DNA of 64,000 bases from Brachynemurus nebulosus (lineage: Eukaryota; Arthropoda; Insecta; Neuroptera; Myrmeleontidae): assembly GCA_035578155.1 (NCBI GenBank), contig JAPWDM010000013.1, positions 12,363,527 to 12,427,526 on the forward strand, in the 5' to 3' direction. The notes beneath the pieces are model-generated. The model did not search any database. It saw nothing but the letters and a program-made list of their open reading frames with translations, and was not told the DNA's origin. Of the stretch, positions 23,960-32,930 are shown piece by piece (the first letter of the stretch is position 1; every line of letters begins with the position of its first letter). The translations under genes were made by a program, and so were the position numbers.

Positions 23960-24349
23960 CGATTTTTGTTGAATACATTATTTTGATCCTTTATTTACGT
24001 CTGATACTTAAACCATTCTATTTTTCCTATTTTGACATGTAGATGTCACTCTATGTGTTATATAACTCATATTACACGTCTGTTTGTATATCCGTTCTCA
24101 ACTGCTAGTGTCATTAATATTTCTCTGTTTGGTGTCTCTATAGATGTCGACATTTTGTAAAAGAAAAACATTAATAAATAAAAATTTTTGGGTTGTAGTT
24201 TTTAAAAACAAATTCATTGGATTAAAAAAACTTTCTTTCATGCTTATTAAGAAAAAAAAAATTAGTGTTTAATTTATTTGGCAATTTTTAAAAGCCAGTT
24301 TAATTACATACCTAAAAATAGTGTTTCGGTATAGGGGCTTTTACGTTAC
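23710..24349 (-). mobile_element. ACGTAAAAGCCCCTATACCG MITE, copy 2, full length, with (TA)n
   Basis: Both ends are present: ACGTAAAAGCCCCTATATCG and its inverse CGGTATAGGGGCTTTTACGT, each next to TA. The body is the reverse complement of copies 1 and 3. A (TA)n tract at 23887-23955 sits near the short A/T-rich spacer of the other copies. Confidence 0.88.
23887..23955. repeat. (TA)n microsatellite inside MITE copy 2
   Basis: A pure TA tract absent from the corresponding positions of the copies at 15004 and 61018. Confidence 0.95.
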
Positions 24350-24412
24350 CATTTCTATTATACAAATTTGACTGTAATAAAAATGGCAACTCTCAAAAAA
24401 CTCACACGGTAT

Positions 24413-25192
24413 ATATTGTGACTACATTGTTGTACAGTAAACTGCATATATTCCTGTGGTTTAGTAATTATGACAAAAAAAAAAAAATTATAAAACCAGC
24501 TACTATACCGACTGATCAAGTCAGCTGTACCGAAGCGTTAATAAAATATATAAAAATTCATTCATGAATGTCCGGTTTTAATTTTTAAATCGATAATTTT
24601 ATTTTAATTTTTTATGCTTTGATAATTTTAATAATCCAATTCATATACGAGTATGTATGTGTGTATGTTCGAACTAATTCTATATTAATTTTTTTTCGAT
24701 TACTGGGATATTCGTTAAGAGAATTGTGTTACATCGTCTTTAATAATTAAGGGGCTACGCTACTATAGTTGGAATTAATTCCAAAAAATTGAAAATTGCA
24801 ATTTAAAAATTTTTCCGCTATTGCTCAATAAACTTCGCTATCTTGTAAAACGGTTAAATATGGTTATCATGTTTGCCAAAAAATTTACCATATTTCGCGC
24901 CATATTGCAAAATTGTACCAGCTTGGAAATATAATAACGTATGTTTTAAATATGTAATTTTAATACTCATTTTCGGGCAAAGGGTCGTAATTTAATAATA
25001 AACTTCAATTTTGTAAATAATTACCCTTTGCCGAAAATTGAGATTTCGACAGTGCTACCCTGTCTGTACTTGAATTTTTTCAGATTTAACAAAAGTTCTT
25101 CAATCTTTCCAGTACTGCTATCGAGGTCTAGTATTTTTATTAGCTAATTCCCTGTAATGTCGTACATTTACAGAAAAAAATTAATCATACTC
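24413..25192. other. Anonymous DNA with one short inverted repeat
   Basis: 'cattttcgggcaaagggt' (about 24969-24986) is matched by 'accctttgccgaaaattg' (about 25023-25040): an inverted repeat of about 18 bp with a short spacer, perhaps a MITE relic. No gene is visible. Confidence 0.5.
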
Positions 25193-26040
25193 TACACGGA
25201 GAGTAAAATTCTATAATTTTTGTGGATAAAATTTCAGAAAAATTACCATTCTCTCTTATAATGCGTGCGCGGTCGATGACGAAAGAAAAAAATATATTAT
25301 AGCATGGTAAAATTTAATGTGCTAACACAACTTCTATCACACTCTTATACATATATGTTATAGTTTAATTCTTGTTGTCGTACTCTTTCATTTGCGCATC
25401 TGACCCGCAACCTTATGTTGCCTGGGCTGTACCTGTAAAAATTTCGAAGATGCCCGATCTTTTCCGACGTTCGATTCTTTATGATGCATACAAAAATGAT
25501 TGGCATCAATATATTCTAATACTGAAGATAGTGAAGTAACAAAATGATGAATTAAACTATGACCATCCGTCCTGTAAGACATTCTCATGAACACTGCTTC
25601 GACACCACACAACACTACACCAGCAGTGACCAGCTACTTGCAACACCACCAGTCTGGCTATGTGACCTTCATATATGATTGTGTTGATACCTTCTGCAGC
25701 TTGTCTCCCTATGTGACAGCGTTGATACCTTCTCTTTCTTTCTTTCTACTATTAGCTTCTTTTCTTCTTTTCTACTTTTCTTCTATTTTAAGACAGCATG
25801 GTAATTTTTGTAAGAAAAACAATTAAAAAATATTTTTCTGTCGGCAATGGAACTTTTTACTGTGCTGTTTTACAAATTTTACGGAGCTAATATTACGGAA
25901 AGAACATTCTATCCTTTAAATTTTCTATGATTAATTATAATTTTTATATTTTTACCGTACAAAATTGAATATGTTCGCCTTTTACACGTCGATTGTAGTG
26001 CTGAGCACAGTAATTTTTATATGAATTTTCTCTCTGTGTA
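25193..26040. mobile_element. TACACGGAGAG MITE, long form, with small ORF
   Basis: The ends TACACGGAGAGTAAAATTC and GAATTTTCTCTCTGTGTA are inverted repeats. The right 225 bp is almost identical to the 241-bp element at 54594-54834, which is therefore a short derivative. The extra internal 600 bp here is less AT-rich and contains a minus-strand ORF (next entry) and two imperfect direct copies of 'tatgtgac' plus 'gttgataccttct' (about 25659-25732). The superfamily is unknown. Confidence 0.75.
25388..25615 (-). CDS. 75-codon ORF inside a MITE, function unknown
   Basis: The frame runs from an ATG at 25615 to a stop at 25388. Its product is rich in H, S and K, includes a YIDANHFCMHHKE stretch, and ends SSKFLQVQPRQHKVAGQMRK. 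Unlike most ORFs here it is neither low-complexity nor part of a tandem repeat, and its base composition is richer in GC than its neighbours. It could be an exon captured by the MITE or a residue of its transposase. The 'LQVQP' tail recalls tails I have seen in arthropod proteins, but I cannot name a family. An AG-rich acceptor or a donor is not obvious. Treat as hypothetical. Confidence 0.3.
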   Translation of the reverse strand: MLCGVEAVFMRMSYRTDGHSLIHHFVTSLSSVLEYIDANHFCMHHKESNVGKDRASSKFLQVQPRQHKVAGQMRK

Positions 26041-26750
26041 CGACAGTGGTTTTCAAATTATTTAGTCCACGACCACCTTTTGCACTTAAAAATATCAAAA
26101 GACTAATAAGACTAATTTAGAGGTTAATTTCATTTATTTTTTAAAAATGAGGAGCTAGGCACTTTTCTTTTTAAGCCGACGATATAAACAATCTGATTTC
26201 AACCAAAACATTCCCAAACCGTCATTTTTTTGGGGAACTAAATTTCAAAATTTAACCAAGCCTAACTTGATTCCAATGTTAATTAATTCTATTTTAATAT
26301 GTTGTTTTGGTGTATATATGTTACATAGAGTGCACTTGAGTTGATGTCACAGGCGGAACAGGATTCCGGGAACACACATTTAGTTGACATCAAGTCATTA
26401 ACATCTGCTCGTACAACACTCGTATGTTAAACATCACTCACCATCATCAGTCATCAGTTATCATCGTGGAATCATCACAACTGATGATAACGCGCGTTAT
26501 TATATATTTAAATAATACAATATGTGGATGGACGCCACCTATGGGCAATAATGTGGATTTTTACAAACCATTAATTATTATAAGCTGGTTTAGAGCGGAA
26601 AATTTTTTAAGTGATAACTTCACTCATATGAAAATATTATAGTTTTTTTCCATTTTTTCCGTGAGAATAGATCTTATAGGGCCAATTTTGACAGTGAGAC
26701 CGTATTTTTTAGTATTTTCATTGTTTCAAAACCGTAGTGACGAAATATGA
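26041..26750. other. Anonymous DNA starting with a hAT-like end
   Basis: CAGTGGTTTTCAAATTATTT followed by 'agtccacgaccacc' at 26046-26080 resembles the CAGTGGTTCTCAA plus GACCACC ends of hAT elements. No matching right end or 8-bp duplication is seen, so this is probably a truncated copy. The rest is unremarkable. Confidence 0.4.
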
Positions 26751-26751
26751 A

Positions 26752-26975
26752 ATAATAATGTTAATTATGTTAACCTAAATTGTCTTGCCGTATTATACTC
26801 GAATTTTATGTATATTTTTTTCTGATTTTTGTATTTTTTGCAACACAATTTTGTTGCCTAAAACCAATCTAATTCGAAGATTTGTTAACTCAAAAAACAC
26901 TTCAGTTTCGCTATCGTAATTCTGCTATCGTGCTAGCTATGGTAATTCTTCTCGTCAGATTGTTAAGCAACAAAT
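26752..26975 (+). repeat. Dispersed repeat, copy 1 of 2
   Basis: The blocks 'aaattgtcttgccg', 'acttcagtttcgct' and 'attcttctcgtcagattgtt' align in order with 31080-31290. The second copy was the target region of a CAAGAC hAT insertion (duplication ATTTCAGA). Confidence 0.6.
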
Positions 26976-27140
26976 TTTTGTTAAACACAAATTTATGTGA
27001 AAATACACTGCTAGTGGAGTGTGGCACACAGCTTCCTTGTACTCGTAACAGACTTTCATTTAGTTTTGTACTTAATTTTCGTGTCTTATCATATTATTAA
27101 CGTTATATTTGAAACAAGAATTTTTTTCTAAACGATTATA

Positions 27141-27274
27141 CAGGGTGTAAAACAAATAACTTTCGTCCTTTTTTGGGGTGACTGATAGCACCCTGTAGAC
27201 AGTAAAACCGGAGGAATTTTTTCGGAATTAACAGTCGCGTCACCCCTCAAAAGGATAAGAGTTATTTCCCTTAC

Positions 27275-27353
<79 letters not shown>

Positions 27354-27481
27354 GAAATAGCTCTCATCCTTTTGAGGAGTGACGCGACTGTTAATTCCGA
27401 AAAAATTCCTCCGGTTTTAGTGTCTACAGGGTGCTATCAGTCACCCCAAAAAAGGACGAAAGTTATTTGTTTTACACCCTG
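27141..27481. mobile_element. CAGGGTGTAAA foldback MITE with central (TA)n
   Basis: It reads outward CAGGGTGTAAAACAAATAAC on both sides, with near-identical arms of about 135 bp meeting at a (TA)n tract (27279-27350). The outer flanks are TA (or TATA), suggesting a Tc1/mariner-like target. Each arm contains an internal CACCCTGTAGACA copy of the terminal CAGGGTG motif. Fragments of the same family lie at 8161 and 9270-9405. Confidence 0.85.
27279..27350. repeat. (TA)n microsatellite at the foldback centre
   Basis: A pure TA tract exactly between the two arms of the CAGGGTG element. Confidence 0.95.
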
Positions 27482-27899
27482 TATAACTATGGAAATTACA
27501 GAAAAGTCTGATTGCGTAGCTTATTTTTTAAAATATCAATTCGTAGAAAGAATTAAAAATCATTATACGTTATTTGACGCTTAAAACTCTCAAAAATTGC
27601 AAAAACTTAAAAGTTTTTTTGTTTTTATAATAACAAAAAATACGCTGCCAATAGGGTGGGCACACAGCTTCCTCGTAGTCGTAAAAGGCTTTAAAACAGT
27701 ATTCTACCAAATATACATATTATATACCGTGAAATTATATTTTCGCCTTGAAGTTTATAAAAAACTGTTGTAACTCAAAAGACTTAAAGGCTAAATTATA
27801 AAATAATAGCAAAAATATTTTAGAAACTAACCCCCAATATACGCTAAAAATTTGAGCGAGATAGGACTAGCAGTAAATAAGATATTGACATTTAATGGT
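27482..27899. other. Anonymous DNA
   Basis: 'gggcacacagcttcctcgta' (about 27658) is also present near 27022 as 'ggcacacagcttccttgta', a short shared block. Otherwise nothing is recognised. Confidence 0.4.
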
Positions 27900-28350
27900 A
27901 TTTCATGGTAGCGCCGTAGCTACCGTTACTCCGATTTCGATTAAATTCATAGGGGACCATATAGGAACCAAACTACATAATTTCTGAAAATTTCATAAAA
28001 AAGAATTGAGTAGTTCAGAAGTTATGCCACTTGGTGCAATTTTGGAATGACATGGTAGCGGCGTTGCTACCGTCACTCCGATTTTGATTAAATCCATAGG
28101 GGACCATCGCGGAGCCAAACTGCATAATTACTGAAAATTTCATTAAAAACAATCGAATAGTTCGGAAGTTATGCCACTTGGTGCAAAATTGGAGACACAC
28201 AGACGGACAGACAGACGGACGGCCCAAACCAAAATTGTTCAGGAAGCTCTAAAACGTAAAATGTGCGTAAAAAATTTGATTTTGGAGAGAAAAAATTTTT
28301 TATTTTTCAAAATTGATCCCAATGCTTCCGCTACTTTAGTAGTCTCGGAA
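27900..28350 (+). repeat. Two-unit tandem repeat, unit about 147 bp, with ACAGACGGACAG run
   Basis: Two units start at about 27904 and 28051 with 'catggtagcg', followed by 'gctaccgt', 'actccgatt', 'cataggggaccat' and 'gttatgccacttggtgca'. After the second unit comes 'gacacacagacggacagaca', then 'tagtagtctcggaagcaata', which recurs near 29158 as 'tagtagtctcgggagcaaaa'. Runs of ACGGACAG next to such phrases are common in arthropod repeats. The 60-70 codon ORFs are shadows of the repeat. Confidence 0.7.
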
Positions 28351-28447
28351 GCAATATAAGGAGTTCATTCCGTACACCCAGCGTTATCTGATTGTCTTGA
28401 TTGAATTTACAGGAGATCGGGACTTCCACATACTGTCAAAATTTGCT

Positions 28448-29093
28448 TTAAGGTACCGTCAAAGTGTGATCGGCCGAAAAATTGTCAATTTTCACAATTC
28501 TTTTTTCGGATGCATATGATGGGGGAATGGGAACAATACAAAATATTTTTTTTTATTTATTTTTATTTATTTATTATAATTATTATAATCTTTTGAAAAA
28601 AGTGTCTTTAAACAAAGGCGGATATTGGTGCCCACGATTGCAGTCGCAGTTTTCATTTAGAAAAAAAAATCAAATAGATTATCAATCTGTAAGTAAGCCG
28701 CTATGTACTTATGGGAGCTTTTTTTTCTTGAAATTTGAAAAAATGGCGACAGTTTGAATAAAAATTACTAAAAATTTTTTATAGTTTTCCGTGTCGAAAA
28801 ATAGGAAGATTTCAAAAAAAAAAGCTCTCATAGGTACATAGCGGCTTACTTACAGATTGATAAACTATTTGATTTTTTTTCCCAAATGAAAACTGCGGCC
28901 GCAATCGTGAGCACCAATATCCGCCCTTTTTTTAAAGACACTTTTCTCCAAAAATTATAATATAAAAAAATTATTTTTGTATTGTTAAATAGTATGGTGT
29001 TAAATAGTATGGTGATTCCCCCATCCTATCGATCCGAAAAAAATCGCGACAATTGACTATTTCTCGGCCGATCACACTGTGATGGTACCTTAA
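28448..29093. mobile_element. TTAAGGTACCGTC foldback element
   Basis: The ends TTAAGGTACCGTCAAAGTGT and the inverse TGATGGTACCTTAA are bounded by TTAA. Arms of about 290 bp (28448-28740 and 28800-29093) pair along most of their length, e.g. 'aagtaagccgctatgtac' with 'gtacatagcggcttactt'. It has no coding capacity; the 91-codon ORF is a shadow. It sits beside the 'taaaacgtaaaat' repeat tail, of which it may have split two copies. Confidence 0.85.
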
Positions 29094-29896
29094 AACGTAA
29101 AATTTTTATTTTAAATGGAAAACCATTTCATACTGAAAAGTGATCGCTACGCCTTTAGTAGTCTCGGGAGCAAAATACAAATCTCTCTCCCGTAATAAGA
29201 AGTGAAAATATTTCGTAAACCATTTCCGCACCCATATTTCAAAACTGATTATTACTGTACCTAAACGCCAACATAGTAATACCAAACAGAAAATCGTTGG
29301 AAAAATATTACGAAATACACATTATTAATAAATAAATATAAAAATCCAGTGTTACCAACTTGGTTATAATATAAACTGGTTGCCTCAATGCCGCTTGCAG
29401 CTTATATTACTTTCATATTACTTTTACGGTTGGCAAGTGAAAGAAGTTAGTATCTATATAGCTTCTACATTCTTGTCCCCGTAATAATATTCCGTATGAA
29501 ATATGAAAATAACTGGCTGGCATCGTAGTCGGTAGTTATAGGTATAAGCAAAGGTTTTTCAGCTCCACATAGCTCCGTAGCTATCCTCCTGTAGGTACTT
29601 TCTATGTATGTGTTCTTGGAAGATATTCTAGATGCCATTCAGGATATAACAACAATACAATGAAGTCATATAATATGCGTTATGAACGGAGCTATATATG
29701 TATAGTTGAATTATCCAAAGAAAATAATAGTGAGCTTTGTAGGGTAAAACAAAGCAAAGTAAGTATGTGTATCTTTTTAGAAATATTTGTTTTCATAAAA
29801 GCAACTGGATACATTTTTTTGTTTGTAATTTTGTAGGTTTTTTTAATGACAATTTAACTCATGTGTATCAAGTCCCATAAAAATATTGTAGTCTAT
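29094..29896. other. Repeat tail then anonymous DNA
   Basis: 29096-29190 repeats the tail seen at 28250-28350 ('aaaacgtaaaat', 'tagtagtctcggg'). 29190-29896 shows no ORF, RNA gene or repeat that I can name. Confidence 0.5.
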
Positions 29897-30031
29897 TAGC
29901 GAATTTCCAGAATGGAATTCAGCTATTACAGCCACTGTCATGACGTGACTTGAGCCCGGGACTATGGCAGAAATTTGTTTTGAGATCCCTAGAAACCGAA
30001 AATAATATTCACTAAAATTTATATATATATA

Positions 30032-30130
<99 letters not shown>

Positions 30131-30420
30131 GCGCAATAACTCTCGAACGAAGTATCCAATTTTTACGAAAGTTGGTGAGAACATTGGTCCCAAACCCTTG
30201 GATGAATTCGTCAGCCAGACACATCGGATGCCAGGTACATCGTTTTTGTTCTTGCAAAAAAATAGTTTTTTGCCGAAATTTCCACTTATTAAAAACTGTT
30301 GCCAAATTTTTTTACACCATTTAAAAGGGGAGAAAAAATTACATAGAAAAGGTCTTTAAACTATTACTCTATGTCAACTAGTTTCCGAGAAAAACTAATT
30401 TTTATAAACGGAAATTCGCA
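29897..30420 (-). mobile_element. TAGCGAATTTCC MITE, copy X, with (TA)n(TG)n
   Basis: The ends TAGCGAATTTCC and GGAAATTCGC are inverted repeats. It is the inverse of the copy at 32461-32930. Conserved blocks include 'gggactatggcagaaattt', 'cgcaataactctcgaacga' and 'gtcaactagtttccgaga'. The compound repeat (30021-30128) lies in the middle. The homology continues past the right end to 'gctgcgacaggggtatttt' (30456), so the true element may be longer. ORFs with IYIY or THTH runs are artefacts. Confidence 0.7.
30021..30128. repeat. Compound (TA)n(TG)n microsatellite
   Basis: TA tract to 30096, then TG tract to 30128. Confidence 0.95.
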
Positions 30421-30597
30421 ATGTTATGCAGGATGCTGCGACAGGGGTATTTTCACTTCTACCGTGGAAAAATGAGTTAGGACAGATTTTTACAGTGAAA
30501 AAAATGGTACAAAATATTTCATTGATCATTTCACTGTAAGGTAAACACGATAAAAATGAAACAAAAATTCGTATTGGTAAATTTAATTGATTTCAGA

Positions 30598-31040
30598 TAG
30601 TGATGAGCTAATGCAAGACCAAGACCACGACTGCCAAGTCTTGGTCTTGGTCTTGTTCTTGCATTAAAAATCTTGGTCTTGGTCTTGCTGGAGCAGTTTG
30701 GCTCTCGGTCTTGGTCTTGGTCTTGTAAAGCGCAGTCTTGGTATTGGTCTTGGTCTTGGTATTGTTAAAAATCTTGCACTTTCTTGCATTTTTTTATTAG
30801 CGAATTTTTTCCTTCTAAACTCAGAATTTTCTCTCTTTACGGTATTAATTATACTTTCAAACTATTTAAATAGTTTAGCAAGAGTCTTGTCTTTTTCTTG
30901 CTTTTGTCTTGGTCTTGCTCACTTGAGTCTTGGTATTGGTCTTGCAGCCATACTTATAGTCTTGGTCTTGGTCTTGGTCTTACAAAAAATGGAAGACCAA
31001 GACAAGACTGCAAGACCAAGACTAATTTTGCTCATCACTA
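30598..31040 (-). mobile_element. hAT MITE with CAAGAC arrays, copy 2 (443 bp)
   Basis: The ends TAGTGATGAGCTAATGCAAG and TTGCTCATCACTA are flanked by identical 8-mers ATTTCAGA (30590-30597 and 31041-31048). The core is in the opposite orientation to copies 1 and 3. The long LGLGLG-type ORF (30698-31069) arises from the (TTGGTC)-like array and is not a gene. Confidence 0.93.
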
Positions 31041-31079
31041 ATTTCAGAAACATGGTAACAACGCATTAAAAAATAATAT

Positions 31080-31290
31080 GAATTATACTAATTTATTTTA
31101 TTCGTTAAATTGTCTTACCGGATTATACACTTGAGTTTTATATTTTTTCTGAATAAATTTGTGTTTTCTACAACTCAAATTTCTTGCCTAAAAGCAATTT
31201 AACTCGAAGAACTGTCAACCCAAATACACTTCAGTTTCGCTGTCGCGATTTTGCTAGTTGACAGTTCTTCTCATTAAATTGCTAGGCAAC
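31080..31290 (+). repeat. Dispersed repeat, copy 2 of 2
   Basis: Aligns with 26752-26975 ('aaattgtcttaccgg', 'acttcagtttcgctgtcg', 'agttcttctcattaaattgc'). Confidence 0.6.
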
Positions 31291-31323
31291 TGACTATTAA
31301 CTGGTTAATCTTTATACGGTCAC

Positions 31324-31590
31324 TTAACCCCTTTAGCGGCTCATGTAAAACTAACCAAATAAAATGATCTTTAAAATACTTAATTTAATTGCATAATTAT
31401 ATTGCCTACCCATTCGATAATTTTTGCTTTAGTAATGCTTTTACGATAGCAGATGACAGCATCTTACAGTTGGCTTACATGACAGCATCTTACAGTCTTC
31501 CAACACGAGGCGAGTTCAGGTCGGGTGAGTCATTCAAGTTGTATAATTCATATGACGAGCTGTGCTCGGGATAGCCGCTAAAAGGGTTAA
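31324..31590. mobile_element. piggyBac-like MITE (TTAACCCCTTTAGCGGCT)
   Basis: The ends TTAACCCCTTTAGCGGCT and AGCCGCTAAAAGGGTTAA are inverted repeats bounded by TTAA. CCC-starting ends with a TTAA target match the piggyBac superfamily. It is only 267 bp and has no transposase. It contains a 17-bp direct repeat ('tgacagcatcttacagt', 31456 and 31480). Confidence 0.85.
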
Positions 31591-31672
31591 ATGTTCAGTT
31601 TATATAACTAAATTATAATAATTAAGAATCCAGTGATTGGAGTTATTCAACTAAGCACTTAACGCAACGATA

Positions 31673-31742
31673 GGAATTACCTAGTTGGTAAGGCAGTTGA
31701 CTGGTTATCAAGAGATCCTGGGTTCGAGGCCCAGCCGATCCA
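31673..31742 (+). tRNA. tRNA-like sequence, probably a pseudogene or SINE head (GGT anticodon if read as tRNA)
   Basis: The T-arm is perfect (CTGGG-TTCGAGG-CCCAG, 31718-31734) and includes an ideal box B, GGTTCGAGGCC. A 4-bp anticodon stem (TTGA/TCAA) closes the loop CTGGTTA, giving GGT (Thr). The D-arm is reduced (CCT-AGTTGGTA-AGG). The acceptor stem pairs poorly (GGAATTA against CCGATCC), so a functional tRNA is unlikely. Poly-T tracts follow at 31744 and 31751, as a Pol III terminator would. Confidence 0.5.
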
Positions 31743-32460
31743 ATTTTTAATAATTTTTTTTCTAAATTCCGTGTAATCGAGATTTAAAAAGTAAAAATCT
31801 ATAAGTTTTCGAAAGGTTTTTACTAAGTATATAAATTAACGAAAGCAATAATTTTTTTTTTAATAATATCAAAATATACGAATTTAATGATACCAACTGT
31901 ACTCGAACCGTATGCCCTTGTATTGCCCGACCATACTTACAATACATAATTCGCTAACAATTCAACAGTATACAAGAATGATAGGGGTAGCAATGCATGC
32001 GCTGATGACGTCATAAATTGTTTTATATAACAAACTGTGTATACTGAATTTCGGTTGGTTGTTGATATGGTAACTATAATAAAGATGGTAGCATCTGTGT
32101 GGATATATGTCTCTTTGTTATATAAAACGAAATGTTTATACTGTCAAAATTTGTTGAATGAGTTTTTTACGAGTGCATCGGACTTGCTAGAGAGTTTGTT
32201 ATTATGTTGTATACGCATCATAGTGGTATCGATCGAACACTTAGTTCAATATGGAAATAAATGCAATCAAATTATATCTAGTGTTGAATTGCTTATTATG
32301 TCTGGAAAAAATTATTTCATGTGAAATACGCTGTTCGTAACACTTCCACCATAATGCGACTATACTACGATCAACATTTTAATTTAGATCCACATTTAAA
32401 AGACTTGCGCACAATCATATTCAAATTCAAAATACCCCTGTCGCAGCATCCTGCCTAACA
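31743..32460. other. Anonymous DNA downstream of the tRNA-like sequence
   Basis: A 95-codon ORF (32037-32324) is the longest, AT-driven and without a known motif. 32430-32460 ('aatacccctgtcgcagcatc') is repeat sequence shared with 30440-30456 and 36960-36990. Confidence 0.4.
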
Positions 32461-32740
32461 TAGCGAATTTCCGTTTATAAAAGTTAGTTTTTCTTGGAAA
32501 CTAGTTGACATAGAATAATTTAAAGTTTAAAGACCTTTTTTATGTGAAAAAAATTTCACAAAACTTTTTTAATAAGGGGAAATTTTGACAAAAACTAATT
32601 TTTTTCACGAAAATTGTCAGAAGAACCATGTTACGGGCATCGGACGTGTCTGGTTAACGAACTCGTCCAACGGTTTGGAACTTCCAATATTTTCACTAAA
32701 TTTCATAAACGTAAGACATTTTGTTCGAGAGTTATCGCGC

Positions 32741-32819
<79 letters not shown>

Positions 32820-32930
32820 TATTACTTTCGGTTTTTAGGGACCTCGAAACAAATTTCTGTCATAGTCCCGGACTCAAGTCGCTTCATGACAGTGGCTGTA
32901 ATAACTGAATTACATTCAGGAAATTCGCTA
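32461..32930 (+). mobile_element. TAGCGAATTTCC MITE, copy Y, with (TA)n
   Basis: The ends TAGCGAATTTCC (32461) and GGAAATTCGCTA (32930) are perfect 12-bp inverted repeats. The (TA)n at 32744-32816 is at the same place as in copy X. Peptides such as FVRELSRG and EYYFRFLG can be read in copies X, Y and 59300-59460, but the frame is broken by the microsatellite and I do not treat it as coding. Confidence 0.78.
32744..32816. repeat. (TA)n microsatellite inside copy Y
   Basis: A pure TA tract. Confidence 0.95.

Larger units (their letters stand above)
23307..24412. mobile_element. Old MITE with GTATGAGTTTTTTGAGAGTT ends, host to a younger MITE
   Basis: 'gagttttttgagagttgcta' with 'tttttattaca' at about 23318-23350 is matched in inverse by 'taataaaaatggcaactctc' with 'aaaaaactc' at about 24375-24405. 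The enclosed sequence includes the GCCCC MITE (23710-24349). The remainder (23350-23709) is unclassified. Confidence 0.6.

Noticed and set aside
27900..28200. Direct repeats considered as a CRISPR array
   Set aside because: Only two long units (about 147 bp) without spacer structure, in a eukaryotic repeat context.
28171..28359. ORF with THRRTDRRTA stretch
   Set aside because: The ACAGACGGACAG run of a dispersed repeat gives such peptides in all frames; it is not a gene.
29843..30359. Overlapping ORFs with THTH, VCVC and IYIY runs and a shared FVRELSRG-like peptide
   Set aside because: They arise from the (TA)n(TG)n repeat and homologous MITE copies; frames are broken by the microsatellite and no copy is intact.
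30698..31069. 123-codon ORF with LGLGLG-type repeats (and similar ORFs at 21317 and 35736)
   Set aside because: It is produced by the hAT MITE's (CAAGAC)n array and is open in several frames for lack of stops in the repeat.
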